From Mesotaenium endlicherianum (Eukaryota; Streptophyta; Zygnematophyceae; Zygnematales; Mesotaeniaceae): a stretch of DNA of 44,065 nt. This document shows, in pieces, positions 21,807 to 32,054 of this stretch (the first letter of the stretch is position 1; each line of letters begins with the position of its first letter). Under the pieces are notes generated by a model. The model ran no database searches. It was not told the origin of the DNA and was given only the letters and a program-made list of their open reading frames with translations. The translations under genes were made by a program, and so were the position numbers. The stretch lies in NCBI GenBank assembly GCA_009602735.1, contig WELA01008734.1, positions 52,685 to 96,749 on the forward strand. Reading direction: 5' to 3'.

Positions 21807-22560
21807 AAAAGGGGCAGAGTGCCCTAGTGGAAGCGTAGTAACTCACGAGGAAAAGAACTAGTTGCAATCATACTAAAGAGTGCACGGGCATGTCACTAAG
21901 AAAGCTTAGGAAAATTACTCAACATTTTGAGTAGCAAGAAACTGCTTACAAATGATGTAGGATAGAAGGTCTGTTATTACAAACCCGTAGAAATTTACAG
22001 AAGTGAAAATTGATAAAAAATGAAGTAGTTATGCCTATTTATAGTTTTCTGACCTAAGTCCTCCTCTCTAGACGGCAGGGCCGCTTAGAAACGGATTTTT
22101 CTAAGTGTATGTCAAATCGTCACTTCCAAAATATTCGTGAGAAAGCCAGATCAGTCTCATCTGACGTGTCGGGCCGATTTGACGTCCACATGCATGCATC
22201 AAAATATTTAGAGTATACTAACTTAGACGCGCAAGGCTAATCCGAAACTTCTAGGTAAATGGACCTAGTCGGCACTCCGCGTCAGCCAAACTTACGTGAA
22301 GGTTCGAATGCACTCTAATGGCCCAGATCGTTCGACGCTGTCGGTCAAACTGACGGTCGCGCTCACCGCGAATTAAGGACAGTCGTCAACCGACCTCAAA
22401 ACTAGTTAAACTTTGGAAATCCATAACTCTCTCAATACTTGACCAAATTCAATGAATTTCATATCAAAATGATCAAAAAAATGCACTCTAGACTTCTATA
22501 CAGTCAAAACATACTTTCATGAAACTCAAAAATGCACTTTATAAACATGACCTTACATCA
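21807..22560 (-). repeat. LTR of Element B (left boundary approximate)
   Basis: In the minus orientation it starts TGATGTAAGG at 22560 and runs to the PBS near 21806. Its PBS-proximal end lacks a clear CA. Immediately before its start (22561-22571) is GAGGAGGGGGA on the minus strand, a PPT-like tract, so this LTR could also be the 3' LTR of another, now degraded, element. Confidence 0.6.
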
Positions 22561-22890
22561 TCCCCCTCCTCAAGATTGCAACATCGACACAGGCATTTGT
22601 CAAAGGCGCAGTCGCACACGAAACACCCGACGTCGGGACATGACGATTGAACATAAGATGTAAATCTGATAATCGACACCAACGTAACACACGCTCGGCA
22701 CCTCTTGGACCACGTTGGACTCATCCATATTTACCACGCACCCATCTTATCGATCTCCCACAATCTCCCACCACTTCATCATTTTACTACGACCTTCAGC
22801 AACAAAATACCCACGCAGCAGCGCCATGGCATAAGTCGTATACAAGTCTCAAGTTTGCTTCTCAATTTATTGGTCGCCTTAGGGTACCCA
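22561..22890. other. Spacer, no gene supported
   Basis: After the PPT-like tract (22561-22571) the sequence shows no recognisable coding homology or repeat shared with the rest of the window. Confidence 0.5.
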
Positions 22891-23830
22891 ATGTCTTCTC
22901 CTAGATTTAAGTGTGTTCATTGCAAGAAGTTGTACTCTCATAGGTATTTGTTCAACCATAGGTGTCGCCTCGACTACGGTCCTCTTCGGCCTTCTTCTTT
23001 ACAGCCTATACATGAAAAACAATTACAAACGCCTTCTTTCACCTTAGGTGCATTAGGATGTGGTGTGAGGGGAAGTTTTCCTGCACCCTTTTGTAGGCAT
23101 GATAGTGGGGGGGGTATACTTTTTGCCTCTGGGTTCACGGGTGGCGTACTTGGCAACGAGGTCTTGCACTTAGATAGTGGTCCAGAGGTTCCGCAGAATG
23201 GTGTGGGGGAGGTTGTGCCAGATGGTGCAGAGGCAAATGATGTGAGAGGGTGGGGCACATGATATGGAGGTTGATGAGGGTGGGGCTGGGCAGGAGGGTT
23301 TGGAACCTCGTGAGGTTGAGGATAGGTCATAACATTCAGAGGTTGATGTAAGGGATGGAGAGGGTGTTCCTACCGAGAGTGAGTGGACTGTAGATTGAAT
23401 GAATAAATACCTCCAACAAGTGGATGACTCCGCGTTCAGAAAATTTGGCAATTTAACCACTTTCTTGGAATACGCCTTAGATAGGTTGCGTGACAATGTG
23501 ACAAAGAGTGCTAAATGGACTAGACACAACACTCAGTTCAAGAGCGGGTTGTATAAGTACGAGCATTGGGAAAACTGTAATCCACACGTGTTGTCAAAAT
23601 TACAGGATACTCTTGAACTTATCGATATTAAAGAAAGGGATCTAAAGAAGAGCAAGCTAAAGCTCTTCATCTGCAGTACAACAGATAATCTTAAAGCGGA
23701 TTTGGCCGATGACATATTCTGCCAAGACGTGCACTGGAAGTTTGAAATGAAAGTAGGCGGTAAAATCATTGGTATCTACAATGTCCCATTCGTCACAGAG
23801 AATTTGTGCAAGGGCAAAGCACAGACATGA
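22891..23830 (+). pseudogene. Unrecognised gene fragment with zinc-finger-like start
   Basis: From ATG 22891 the protein starts MSSPRFKCVHCKKLYSHRYL followed by FNHRC, a C-x2-C..H-x-C arrangement resembling one zinc-binding finger. A Gly/Val-rich low-complexity part follows to a stop at 23260-23262. Acidic residues continue in another frame, and from 23399 a 143-residue frame (MNKYLQQVDDSAFRKFGNLT ... TENLCKGKAQT) is well-composed and Lys/Asp-rich. Taking these as one gene requires introns or frameshifts. An N-terminal finger plus an acidic linker is reminiscent of transposase genes, but I find no catalytic motif, so I give no function. Confidence 0.35.
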
Positions 23831-24354
23831 AGCTAGGGGACTTCCTTTTACTGCCTGGTAAGTCAAGCCAGCTTTTACCTTCACATCACATGTGGTTTAA
23901 AGATCCTGTAATATGTTTTCAAAGTTATATATTTTTGTGATGCACCTGATGTTTCTCTTTCTGCCAATATGACCTGTCACAATTGAGCTCGGCCTATCAC
24001 CACATATCACCATATGAACAAATTTCTTGTCTATTCTTCTCCTTTCTCTCTCCGTTCGCTCGCTGTATTTTATGTTACATCTGTCTCTATTGACTCCTTT
24101 CGGGTGCCCTCATTGTGTGCATGTCCTATGTCTTGCCACGCTGCCGCCTGCTGGTTGCTAACTGCTGCCTGCTCGTGCTTTCTGATCCAGCTTCTACTGC
24201 ATCGTTGTGTAATCTGCCCCTTTTCATGTGCCAAATTGCATGGTGCCTGTTTGGATTTTCTGCCGTTGTTTGTTGCAAGGCTATATTCTGTTGGTTGCTG
24301 TTTGTCGTTGTGTCCAATGCCTTTGTGTTTGTAATGTCACCGCATTCTCTTTTC

Positions 24355-24404
<50 letters not shown>

Positions 24405-24442
24405 NNNNNNNNNNNNNNNNNNNNNNNNNNNNNNNNNNNNNN

Positions 24443-24486
<44 letters not shown>

Positions 24487-24738
24487 CACACTGCCGGCTG
24501 CGCGCTCGTGGAGCGCTGTGCTGTGGTTGTCGGGCGCTGCTGTCATCGGGCTGCTGCCCGCATGCGTGTCGGGCGTGCTGTAAATCCTCTTCATCCATCT
24601 CTTCTTCTTACCGCACTTTCTCTCAGCTGGTCACACAGACAGCTTCTTCTTTCCTCAAGTCACACAGACTTAGCTGGTCACACACACAGCTTCCTTTAGT
24701 CACACAGACCCGTAGCAGATCAAGCACTTAGCATAGAT
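23831..24738. other. No gene; contains gapped (CT)n tract
   Basis: Pyrimidine-rich sequence with no supported coding region. The Cys/Leu-rich and Ser/Leu frames are driven by composition. Confidence 0.6.
24361..24482. repeat. (CT)n microsatellite containing a 38-base N gap
   Basis: CT repeats flank Ns at 24405-24442. The gap size is probably nominal and the true repeat length unknown. Confidence 0.95.
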
Positions 24739-25048
24739 GTTGCACACACGATTTCTTTGGAGACTCTCCTTGTTTCTTACACTGAAGAGTTCACCATACA
24801 GTGTCTCCTACATCGTCTATATTCACTTGGCGACTGCTCACCTAACACAATCACTTCGACAATCCTGATCACTCTCTATCCCGAACAGGCCTACACATGT
24901 TACCACGTCGACAGAGGCCTGTGGTTATTATATTAATAGTCCATCCACTTTGACTGTTCGCAGGTTTACTCAATGCATCAACTCACACACATGCAAGCAC
25001 ACCAAACCGACATAAAGCAAATAGAGTCAGGAGTGCCTATTTACAACA
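24739..25048 (-). repeat. Probable 3' LTR of the Copia element
   Basis: The right boundary is well placed by the adjoining PPT. The left boundary is chosen from the inverted TGTTG/CAACA ends and remains uncertain because no second LTR is present to compare. Confidence 0.5.
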
Positions 25049-25067
25049 CTCCCTCTCAGCTCCTGCT

Positions 25068-26323
25068 CTATTCAACTACACACTCTCTCAATTCAAACAT
25101 CTCTGCACACCACTGGTGCTTAGCTCTCGGGACTACCTTTGTCAAGGAGTCAGCCACCATCTTGTCCGTCCTCACATATCTGAACTCTACAATACCATCC
25201 AGCACACACTCCCTGCACTTATGATATTGAATATCGATGTGCTTCTTCCTGGCATGCTCTACTGGGTTCTTACCCAATGCAATGCAGCTCTAACTATCGC
25301 TCAAGATCACCGTAGGTCTCTTCTGCTCGTAGCCAAGGTCCTCCAATAATCTTCTCAACCATAGAGCCTCCCTGATCGCCTGTGAAGCAGCCATATACTC
25401 AGCCTCCATAGAGGACAATGCCACCACCTCTGCCTCTTGCTCTTCCAAGTCACCACGCCCTTAGCAAGAGAGAAGACATACCCTGTTGTAGATCTCCTGG
25501 TGTCTATATCACCTCCCTAGTCAGACTCACTGCAGCCCTCCAACCTCACACTCTTTTTACCTCCTAAGTGCAGCCACATATCAGGGGTCCCCTTTAGATA
25601 TCTCAGGATTCTCTTCATTGCCTCTTAGTGAGCAGGACCTGGATTCTCCATGAACTGACTCACCACTCCCACAACATTAGCAATGTCAGGCCTTGTGCAG
25701 ACCATCAGGTACATTATGCTGCCAGCTACCTTTCTCATGGGCACCTGAGACATCATCTTCCACTCTCTCTCACCCTTGGCACACATGCTTCCACTCAACC
25801 TATGCTTAGGATCAAGAGGAACACTCACAAGCTGGCACGTCTGCATATCAAACCTTTCCAGGACTGTCTGCAGGTAAGCTGGTTGCCCAAGCATGATGAC
25901 CCTCTTGGCCCTGTCTCTCTTCACCTATATCCCAAGGACAAACTCCACCTCTTTAAGATCCTTCACATCATATGTGCTGCTCAGCACATTCTTCACCTCT
26001 TGAATCTTCTCCATCTTCTTCCCCACCAGCAGCAGATCATCCACATAGAGCACCAGCATCACTCTCTCCTCTCCGACGTCTTTCACATAGAGGCTGCTGT
26101 CTGCATTTGCTCTTACAAATCCTTGCTCCAACAGGGAAGAGTCAATCTTTTGATTCCACATCCTGGGACTCTCTTTCAAGCCATATAGAGACTTCCTCAG
26201 CTTGCAAACCTTCTTGGAGAATCTGGCATCAACAAATCCTTCAGGATGCTTCACGTAAACTTCTTCCTCCAAGTCCCCATTTAGGAATGCAATCTTCACA
26301 TCCATCTAGTGCATCTTCATATC
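25068..26323 (-). pseudogene. Copia pol fragment: RT and RNase H
   Basis: Starts in RT at the hallmark MDVKIAFLNGDLEEEVYV, then KLRKSLYGLKESPRMWN and catalytic LVLYVDDLLLVGK. After a stop at 25925 the frame continues with the copia-specific MRKVAGSIMYLMVCTRPDIA. The RNase H region carries several stops (about 25625, 25520, 25380-25300) and ends with HIDIQYHKCRECV and TDKMVADSLTKVVPRAKH. RT copies element RNA and RNase H removes the template. It is clearly non-functional here. Confidence 0.9.
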
Positions 26324-27023
26324 TGTAATGAATCAGTATATTGGTAGATATAATAGTTAGATAAGTTAAGTTCGCTGAAACTAGTTAGTATTGAGCCTGC
26401 TGGACTTTATATAATTACCAGTTTAATGACTCAGCCGGGAGCAGCAGGCTGAAGTCTACTAGGTCAGCTTGCTGACACATTCTTTGCCAGCCAGCTGCCT
26501 TCCGTACTCGGTAGCAGCGAACTGCCTAGATATGCATCTAAGTGTGGTGTGCTAGATGAATGGCCAGATGACATCCTTAGGATGGATGGCGATTCGGGAT
26601 GATGGGAGATGGCGGTGGATTTGGTTAACCGAGGTCCTACCAACGTGGTTAACTCCCGGATAGGCGGTGCCATCGCACTGGCCGTTGAACAGTAAACTCA
26701 TTCCATGTACATATGCTAGGCATTGCTCTCGAGTTTGGCATTCGGAAACAAGGCCAACTCTCTTATACAGTTTACTGAGAGAGATCTGAATCCAAGGCGA
26801 GAAGCAATTGATACGCACTGTCTTCTAACCTTGCTTATGTGTGAGTTACTGATTCCATTATTGATGCTAGTTTACTTCCGTTTGACTTACAAGTATTGTC
26901 CACTGCTAGTGAGTTGTCTTTTAGCTGTTTAATCATTTAACAAAAAATACCATAAAGATTACTTGCTGATGTAAAGATCTTCATTAAATGTTAATCGCCT
27001 ATTTGGTAAGTCGATTCATTTCA
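26324..27023 (+). repeat. 5' LTR of Element D (700 bp)
   Basis: TGTAATGAATC ... GATTCATTTCA, alignable to the Element A LTRs with about 20 bases of net deletion. It is followed by a one-base spacer and the PBS TGGTATTGGAGCA. Confidence 0.92.
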
Positions 27024-27057
27024 GTGGTATTGGAGCAGTTTTCACAGTCTTCTTTGT

Positions 27058-28509
27058 ATGGTAAGGACAAGGTCTCAAACTAGCAACTCCTTAGACATGG
27101 AGAACCAGGATAACGAGAATGTCGAAAATCAGGCTGATAGCCATGACGCGGGAACCCGTACCTATTCTGAAGCAGTGGCAGATACTGCAGCTAGAGAGGC
27201 TGCAGATGAGGCAGCTGCTATTGCCGCGGTCGCAGCACAGCAGGCTGAGGAGGAGAGAGCCAGATTAGAAGCTGAACGATTAGCAAAAGCTGCCGAAGAT
27301 ACAGAAAGGAGGGAAGGACAGCCAGCGGACGTGCGCACTGTTGAAGAACTTATGGCATCAAGGGCCACTGTTCTGAACCCACCTCCTGCTGTACAACTCA
27401 ATGTGCTCCTAGGTCAAATTCGTGACCGGCTAAATGCGGCAGGAATTGCTGCTGCAGGAGCGAGAGGGACTGTTGAGAACACTACTCAGCGAGTGGATGC
27501 CACTGCTACTGCTGCATTTGCTAGACTCCCACCTCAGAGTGTGGATTTGGGAGCATTGTTCGTGCAAATGCAATCGCAAATGGCTAGCATGTATCAGTCC
27601 CAACAGGAGGACAAAAGAATCATAACGTCTCTGCTGCGGGACAGAGACCAACTGGGTTCTCAAACCACTGGTGGTGGTGGCAGAGGGCCTAGTAAGCCTA
27701 AGCCAAAACCTCCCCAAGATTATGATCCTGAGGGGAACAAAAAGTATTACCTGATCAAGTTTCTCGCTGATGTTGAGCAGTGGCTGGAAAACTACCCATG
27801 ACTGCAAGATTACGAGAAGGTCAGGCACACTGGTGCTCTACTAAAAGGCAGTGCAGCAGACTGGTGGCTGTATTGGAAAGGAGAGCGTAAGGCTCAACAA
27901 CTCGGTGACCCTACTTGGGTAGAGTTTGTCGAGAAACGCATGAGAAGTTTGATGTGATCAATCAGCAGGAGAAGCTATCCGTGCAATGATCTCTTTGATA
28001 CAAAAGCAGATCACTTCAATTGCTGAGTTTGCTCAAAAGTTCCAGGAGAACATGATGAAGCAGCCAGACCTGCCAGAACGGTATAGGATAGCATACTTCA
28101 GGTATGGCTTGAAATCCGAAGTCTATGGTCATTTTGCTGAAAAGAAGTATGAGAAATTGGCTCACTTGATCCAGGATGCTGACGCTTGGGATCAGCAGCA
28201 GTTCAATCACAAGCGCCAGAGTAATGCTTTGGTGTCTAAGGTTGTCAAAAAGCCCCACGGTTCCTACAATGCAATTGAGGGAGACCAGGCTGAGGATGGT
28301 CAGGGTGATGAATACGAGTATGAGTAAACTGCTATGCAGTCTAGAGGGAGAGGTGGTTCCTCTCGAGGTGGCTATGGAAGTGGTGGTGGTAAGACTAAGC
28401 CGAGACTAGCCTCAGCAAAATTTGTTTGCTTCCATTGCCAGCAGACGGGTCACTTTAGAGAGCAGTGTCTAGTGAAGCACCTCCGAAAAGTTGAGAGAAA
28501 AGGAAGTTA
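27058..28509 (+). pseudogene. gag of Element D
   Basis: ATG 27058 (MVRTRSQTSNSLDMENQDNE). The first 247 codons are open: an Ala/Glu-rich helical part, LLGQIRDRLNAAGIAAAGA, then YYLIKFLADVEQWLENYP. A TGA at 27799-27801 interrupts the gag core (LLKGSAADWWLYWKGER follows), and frameshifts near 27940-27985 precede QKFQENMMKQPDLPERYRIA. The zinc knuckle CFHCQQTGHFREQC is at about 28429-28470, followed by a stop. This is the best reference in the window for the full gag of this family. Confidence 0.88.
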
Positions 28510-29256
28510 AATCCTGCTGATGCACTCTCTAGACGACCTGACTTGCAAGAAAGGAACTTTAGTCAGCATGCTGTCAATAAGGTCCTTTGTGCACTCACTT
28601 CACTAAAGGTGAAAAAGTCCTTCCTTGAACAACTTAGGAAGGCCTACCTTTCTGACCCAGCATTTGAGCCCAGCCCCACTGATGGTGTGTGTCTTGCTAC
28701 TGCCCTCGGGTATAAGCTTAAGGGAGGGGTCTGGGTGACTGAAACCACTTCAGGCAGGCCGAAGCTGGTCATTCCTAATAACTTGGAAATAAGGTCCCTT
28801 TTACTGAGTGAAGCACATGACAGTTTACTGGGTGGGTATCTGGGGCAGGCCAAAACTGTTGGCAAACTGGCAAAACATTTTCATTGGGAGGAATTATCTC
28901 GGGAGGTCTTGAAATATGTTAAGACTTGTGATCAGTGTCAAAGAAATAAGTCTAGGCACACACCACCGGGGGGTCTCTTACAACCGCTGCCCATCCCAGC
29001 AGAACAACGGGAAACAATATCCATGGACTGGGTGGTAACATTGCCACGAACTGGCAATGGGCATGATTCGATACTGGTAGTTGTGGATAATCTGACAAAA
29101 ATGGTCATTTTCATCTCCACAATTGTCAAAGTAACTGCACTCGAAACCGCGAGACAGTTCTACAACCATGTAGTATGCAAACATGGGCTACCCTCTAATA
29201 TAATCTCAAACAGAGGCTCAAAATTTACCTCTAAGTTTTGGAGATCTTTAATAGGG
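28510..29256 (+). pseudogene. pol remnant of Element D: RNase H tail and integrase start
   Basis: Open from NPADALSRRPDLQERNF. The sequence closely follows Element A at 13900-14650 and clarifies A's lesions: LAKHFHWEELSREV here where A has a stop. The integrase zinc region has Tyr in place of the second His (LLGGYLG). The DDE second Asp is Asn (IISNRGSKF). The frame is lost at 29256 where Element E sequence begins. Confidence 0.88.
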
Positions 29257-29381
29257 TGTTGTGCGTTACGAGGTCGGGTGCGCAACATAGGTACAAGCAA
29301 TACATCATAAGCACGCAGGCTTTGCGGCAATGAAGTCTATAATACATGTGGCTTTATAGCCAAAAAGGGAGTCAAGTATCA
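29257..29381 (-). repeat. Partial LTR start of the Element E family
   Basis: About 125 bases, starting TGATACTTGACTCC at 29381 on the minus strand, directly repeat the first 124 bases of the E LTR (30407-30530) with few differences. It stops abruptly at 29257 against Element D's integrase. Two bases separate it from the end of the full LTR at 29384. Confidence 0.85.
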
Positions 29382-29383
29382 AA

Positions 29384-30530
29384 TGATACAATTATGAGAG
29401 TGTGTACTCTCCAGAGTGAGCACCTCAAAACTGTAAACTGGTAGGAAAACAACTAATGAAGTATGGCCCAAAAGATCCCTGGAAGCACATCATGATCTTC
29501 AAGAGTAGTCCCATGCAAGGATATAAGCTGTGGCTTTGCTCACTACTTGTGAAGTTCTTCAAGTGACTGGAAGCCAGGAGGGCTTGTTCTTCACAAGAGA
29601 GTAACTAAGTGGTCCTGAAAACACCAGAGATTAAAAGTGTAAGCTTTACTGATAATCTCTGTTACTTACAACTGGCATAATGAGGACTTCTAAAAAGATG
29701 TCTCTCTAGGGACATTTCTAGTACTTATACTTCTGAAAATCCGACGTGGTATGCGGCGGATCCAATGCATCTAGTCACTCTAGGAGGCTCCCCTATGTCC
29801 ACTGATGTGTACAAGGCATGTACTAGCACTCCTATAGGCTAAGCATAACTCAAACCAATCAAAGCAGGGCACGTAGAATATGCTATGTCTCTCATTGGTG
29901 TAGCTTACCTTGGGTGTTCCTACCTAGATAGCGCCTCAAAAGTGAATCTGGAACTTGAGGAAGCTTCCTCTAGGAGTAGGTGAGGCAGTCACCAACTTAC
30001 AGCCTCAATGATGAACTTATACTAAGAAAATGCAAGACTTATGTAGTCTAAGGGGCTCGCGGATTTGTGCATACAAAGCTAGGGGTCCTTGGGATCACCA
30101 AAAGCCAACAATGTCACCTTTGGGGACATTGAGTCACAAGTTGGCCCTTGGGAAGGTTCCGCTAGGGGCCGGTAGGTGACGCGGACTAGATCGCAAATAT
30201 CTCGCTCGATACTTGACCAAATGACGCGAAATTGGTGCCATTCGGAAGATGCTTCGACGCGCTACACTTTGGCGACTCGGAAATCTAAAAAAGGTCAACA
30301 TATAGATGCATAAGGTCAATGCAAAGTCGGTCTTCCTAGGTTGATGGTTCACACAAGTGAAGCTCGGTTTTGTACGTCAACCTCGACTCAATAAATCATG
30401 AAAGTTGTTGTGCGTTACGAGGTCGGGTGCGCAATATAGGTACAAGCAACACATCATAAGCACGCAGGCTTTGTTGCAATGAAGTCTATAATACATGTGG
30501 CTTTATAGCCAAAAAGGGAGTCAAGTCTCA
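29384..30530 (-). repeat. 3' LTR of Element E, main copy (about 1147 bp)
   Basis: Starts TGAGACTTGACTCC (30530) and ends TTGTATCA (29384) on the minus strand. It aligns in inverted orientation with 39459-40590: shared landmarks are the ACCGGCCCCTAGCGG block, GAGGAAGCTTCCTC and CTCTGGAGAGTACACACTC. Plus-strand frames inside it are not genes. Confidence 0.85.
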
Positions 30531-30542
30531 TATGTTTTAATT

Positions 30543-30550
30543 CCCCCCCC
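30543..30550 (-). promoter_or_regulatory. Polypurine tract of Element E
   Basis: On the minus strand GCTGAGAGCTGGGGGGGGAATT precedes the LTR by about 12 bases. The plus-strand copy has GCTGAGAGCTGGGGGGAGAATC at 39429-39450, in the same relation to its LTR. Confidence 0.65.
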
Positions 30551-30555
30551 AGCTC

Positions 30556-30879
30556 TCAGCTTCCAGCTGATGGGCTGTGTACGCTGCCTAAAGCTAGCTC
30601 AGAGCAATCACTGCAGAACCAGTCTCCGGCTGGCACGCGAGCCAGCGGCGGGTCGAGGCAGCCGATGTGGAAGCCGAGGTTGCAGCTGTCATAGTGCAGC
30701 ATCTTGGCCTCCTGGCCAGGACTGTGGCAGATCTGGCACGCCCAGTCGCTGGGTGGGCGCGCGTCGCGGGGACAAATCTGCAAGTCAAGGTTAGAAAGGT
30801 GGCATGGTCCACAATTCTTCGTGTGGTCCTTGTGAAGACAACCATCTGCGCCTTTTAGCTCCAGGACTCCTGACGCCAA
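30556..30879 (-). pseudogene. PHD finger at the C-terminus of Element E integrase
   Basis: The frame runs from the end of the integrase C-terminal region (VLELKGADGCLHKDHTK) through CGPCHL and on to a PHD finger: WACQICHSPG, then MLHYDSCNLGFHIGCLDPPL, then ARVPAGDWFCSDC. This is the Cys4-His-Cys3 pattern with the family-typical C-D-x-C-x-x-x-(F/Y)-H-x-x-C-L-x-P-P-L and W-x-C-x-x-C. One zinc ligand is changed here (Tyr in LHYDSC); the plus-strand copy keeps Cys (LLCDSC). PHD fingers commonly bind the histone H3 tail, so the domain could target integration as chromodomains do in other Gypsy elements. Stop at 30556-30558, just ahead of the PPT. Confidence 0.88.
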
Positions 30880-32018
30880 AACGCGCTTGACGCGCAGGAT
30901 GACCGGCGAGCTGCTGATGTTGAGGATGTTCTTCGTCTGACATCACAGGTACACAAAGTCACCTGCGGAATACTGCAACATCCGCGGACGATATGCTCCT
31001 CCACGAGTCATGGCATACCTCAACGTATCGCGATGTTGTGCAATGCTGAGGTTATCCATGGCCTTGGGCATCAGGCGCTGGAAGAGCTGCGCACGCTGCC
31101 CGATAAGAGTGCTCCACATCTCGGGACTGTCCAAGTCCAAGACGATCTCGGCCACGGTCCTGGCTGCGGCGGGCAGGACTGGCTGGCGGCCGTGGAAAAG
31201 GAAGTAGGGAGAGTGCGAGGCCAAGGAGGCCTGCTTACTGAACCTGTACACCCTATAGCCAACCACGGGAGGGCGTCGTCCCAGTGGGTGCTGTCGTGGG
31301 CAAGGCAGTACTTCCGCAACCCAAGCTTGACGGTCTGCACCATACGCTCTGCAAGGCCATCAGCCTGAGCATGATCGCGGAAGGTGGTGCGGTGGTCAAT
31401 CATGAAGCGCTCTTGCAGCTTCTGAAAGCTGCCCTGGAACTCCTTGCCCTGGCCGGTCAGCACCTCAGCGCAGCCGCCAAAACGGCTAAGGACCTGTTCG
31501 AGGAAGGCCTGAGCGATTCCCTCACTGGCCTTGCTGGGTAAAGGCACAAGCTCGATCCACTTGGACATGTGCTCGATCATTCCCAAGACGTAGAGCTTGC
31601 CTCGGCAAGACTTGGGAAGCTCCCTAGCCAAGTCAAGCGATAACCTGTAAAACAGCCCCTGAATAGGGAGGGGGCTGAGAGCGACGGTGCGGGCTGTGAA
31701 GCTCGAGCGCACACGGTCGCAGAGAGTGCAGCGGCTGACGACGTCGGCGATGACCTTAGTCATGCCTGACCACCAGTACTCAGCCTAAAGAAGGCTGAGC
31801 GTGTGCTTGACACCGAAGTGTCCCTGTGCCTTGTGCACACGGCGCACCAGCTGACTGCGTATAGCAGGCTCAAGAACCACCAGGATGGAGCCGTCCGCCA
31901 TCACCCGTCGCACGCACCCCTCCATGAAGACGAAGTCGCGGCTGTGCTTGAGGATGCGCTTGCGCTCCCTCGTGGTGACGCCTGGAACCATCTCCTTAGA
32001 GGTGACGTACTGCAGCAT
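30880..32018 (-). pseudogene. Integrase of Element E, main copy
   Basis: The zinc-binding domain is read as SQLVRRVHKAQGHFGVKHTL, a stop at 31785, then SRCTLCDRVRSSF. In the core the first Asp is in LSLDLARE. The second catalytic Asp is replaced by Gly (EVLTGQGKEFQ), while the Glu is kept (ADGLAERMVQ). Later parts (FSKQASLASHSPYFLFHGRQ; AMTRGGAYRPRMLQYSAGDF) lie in another frame after a shift near 31260. Integrase inserts the cDNA copy into the genome; this copy is inactive. Confidence 0.88.
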
Positions 32019-32054
32019 TGGGGCGCCCTCCCAAACGTCATCCGACCACCGCTG

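Larger units (their letters stand above)
18449..22560 (-). mobile_element. Element B: Ty3/Gypsy, 3'-truncated, minus strand
   Basis: Reading leftwards: LTR about 21807-22560, PBS about 21795-21806, gag 21768-20734, protease and RT from about 20733 to 18790, RNase H, then integrase N-terminus cut at 18449 next to Element A's 3' LTR. The rest of integrase is not found on the far side of Element A, so A did not simply insert into an intact B, or the flank was later lost. Confidence 0.88.
24739..26323 (-). mobile_element. Ty1/Copia element, 3' part with 3' LTR
   Basis: The minus-strand copia pol (26323-25068) is followed by a purine-rich PPT (GAGCAGGAGCTGAGAGGGAG, about 25049-25068) and an LTR starting TGTTGTAAATAGG at 25048. 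The LTR's far end is tentatively 24739 (TGTTGCACA on the plus strand, giving TG..CA ends and about 310 bp). The upstream part of the element is missing: Element D's LTR starts at 26324, inside RT. Confidence 0.85.
26324..29256 (+). mobile_element. Element D: sister copy of Element A, internally deleted and 3'-truncated
   Basis: 5' LTR 26324-27023, PBS 27025-27037, gag 27058-28509, then a direct jump into the C-terminal RNase H/integrase part of pol (about 28510-29256), which is cut in integrase after KFTSKFWRSLIG. Protease, RT and most of RNase H are absent. The cut at 29256 abuts a partial LTR of Element E. The element sits in the Copia RT. Confidence 0.9.

Noticed and set aside
19210..21861. 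Plus-strand open frames opposite Element B
   Set aside because: Antisense shadows of gag and pol; no plus-strand motif seen.
24115..24731. Leu/Ser repeat ORF across the N gap
   Set aside because: It is a translation of the CT repeat and undefined bases.
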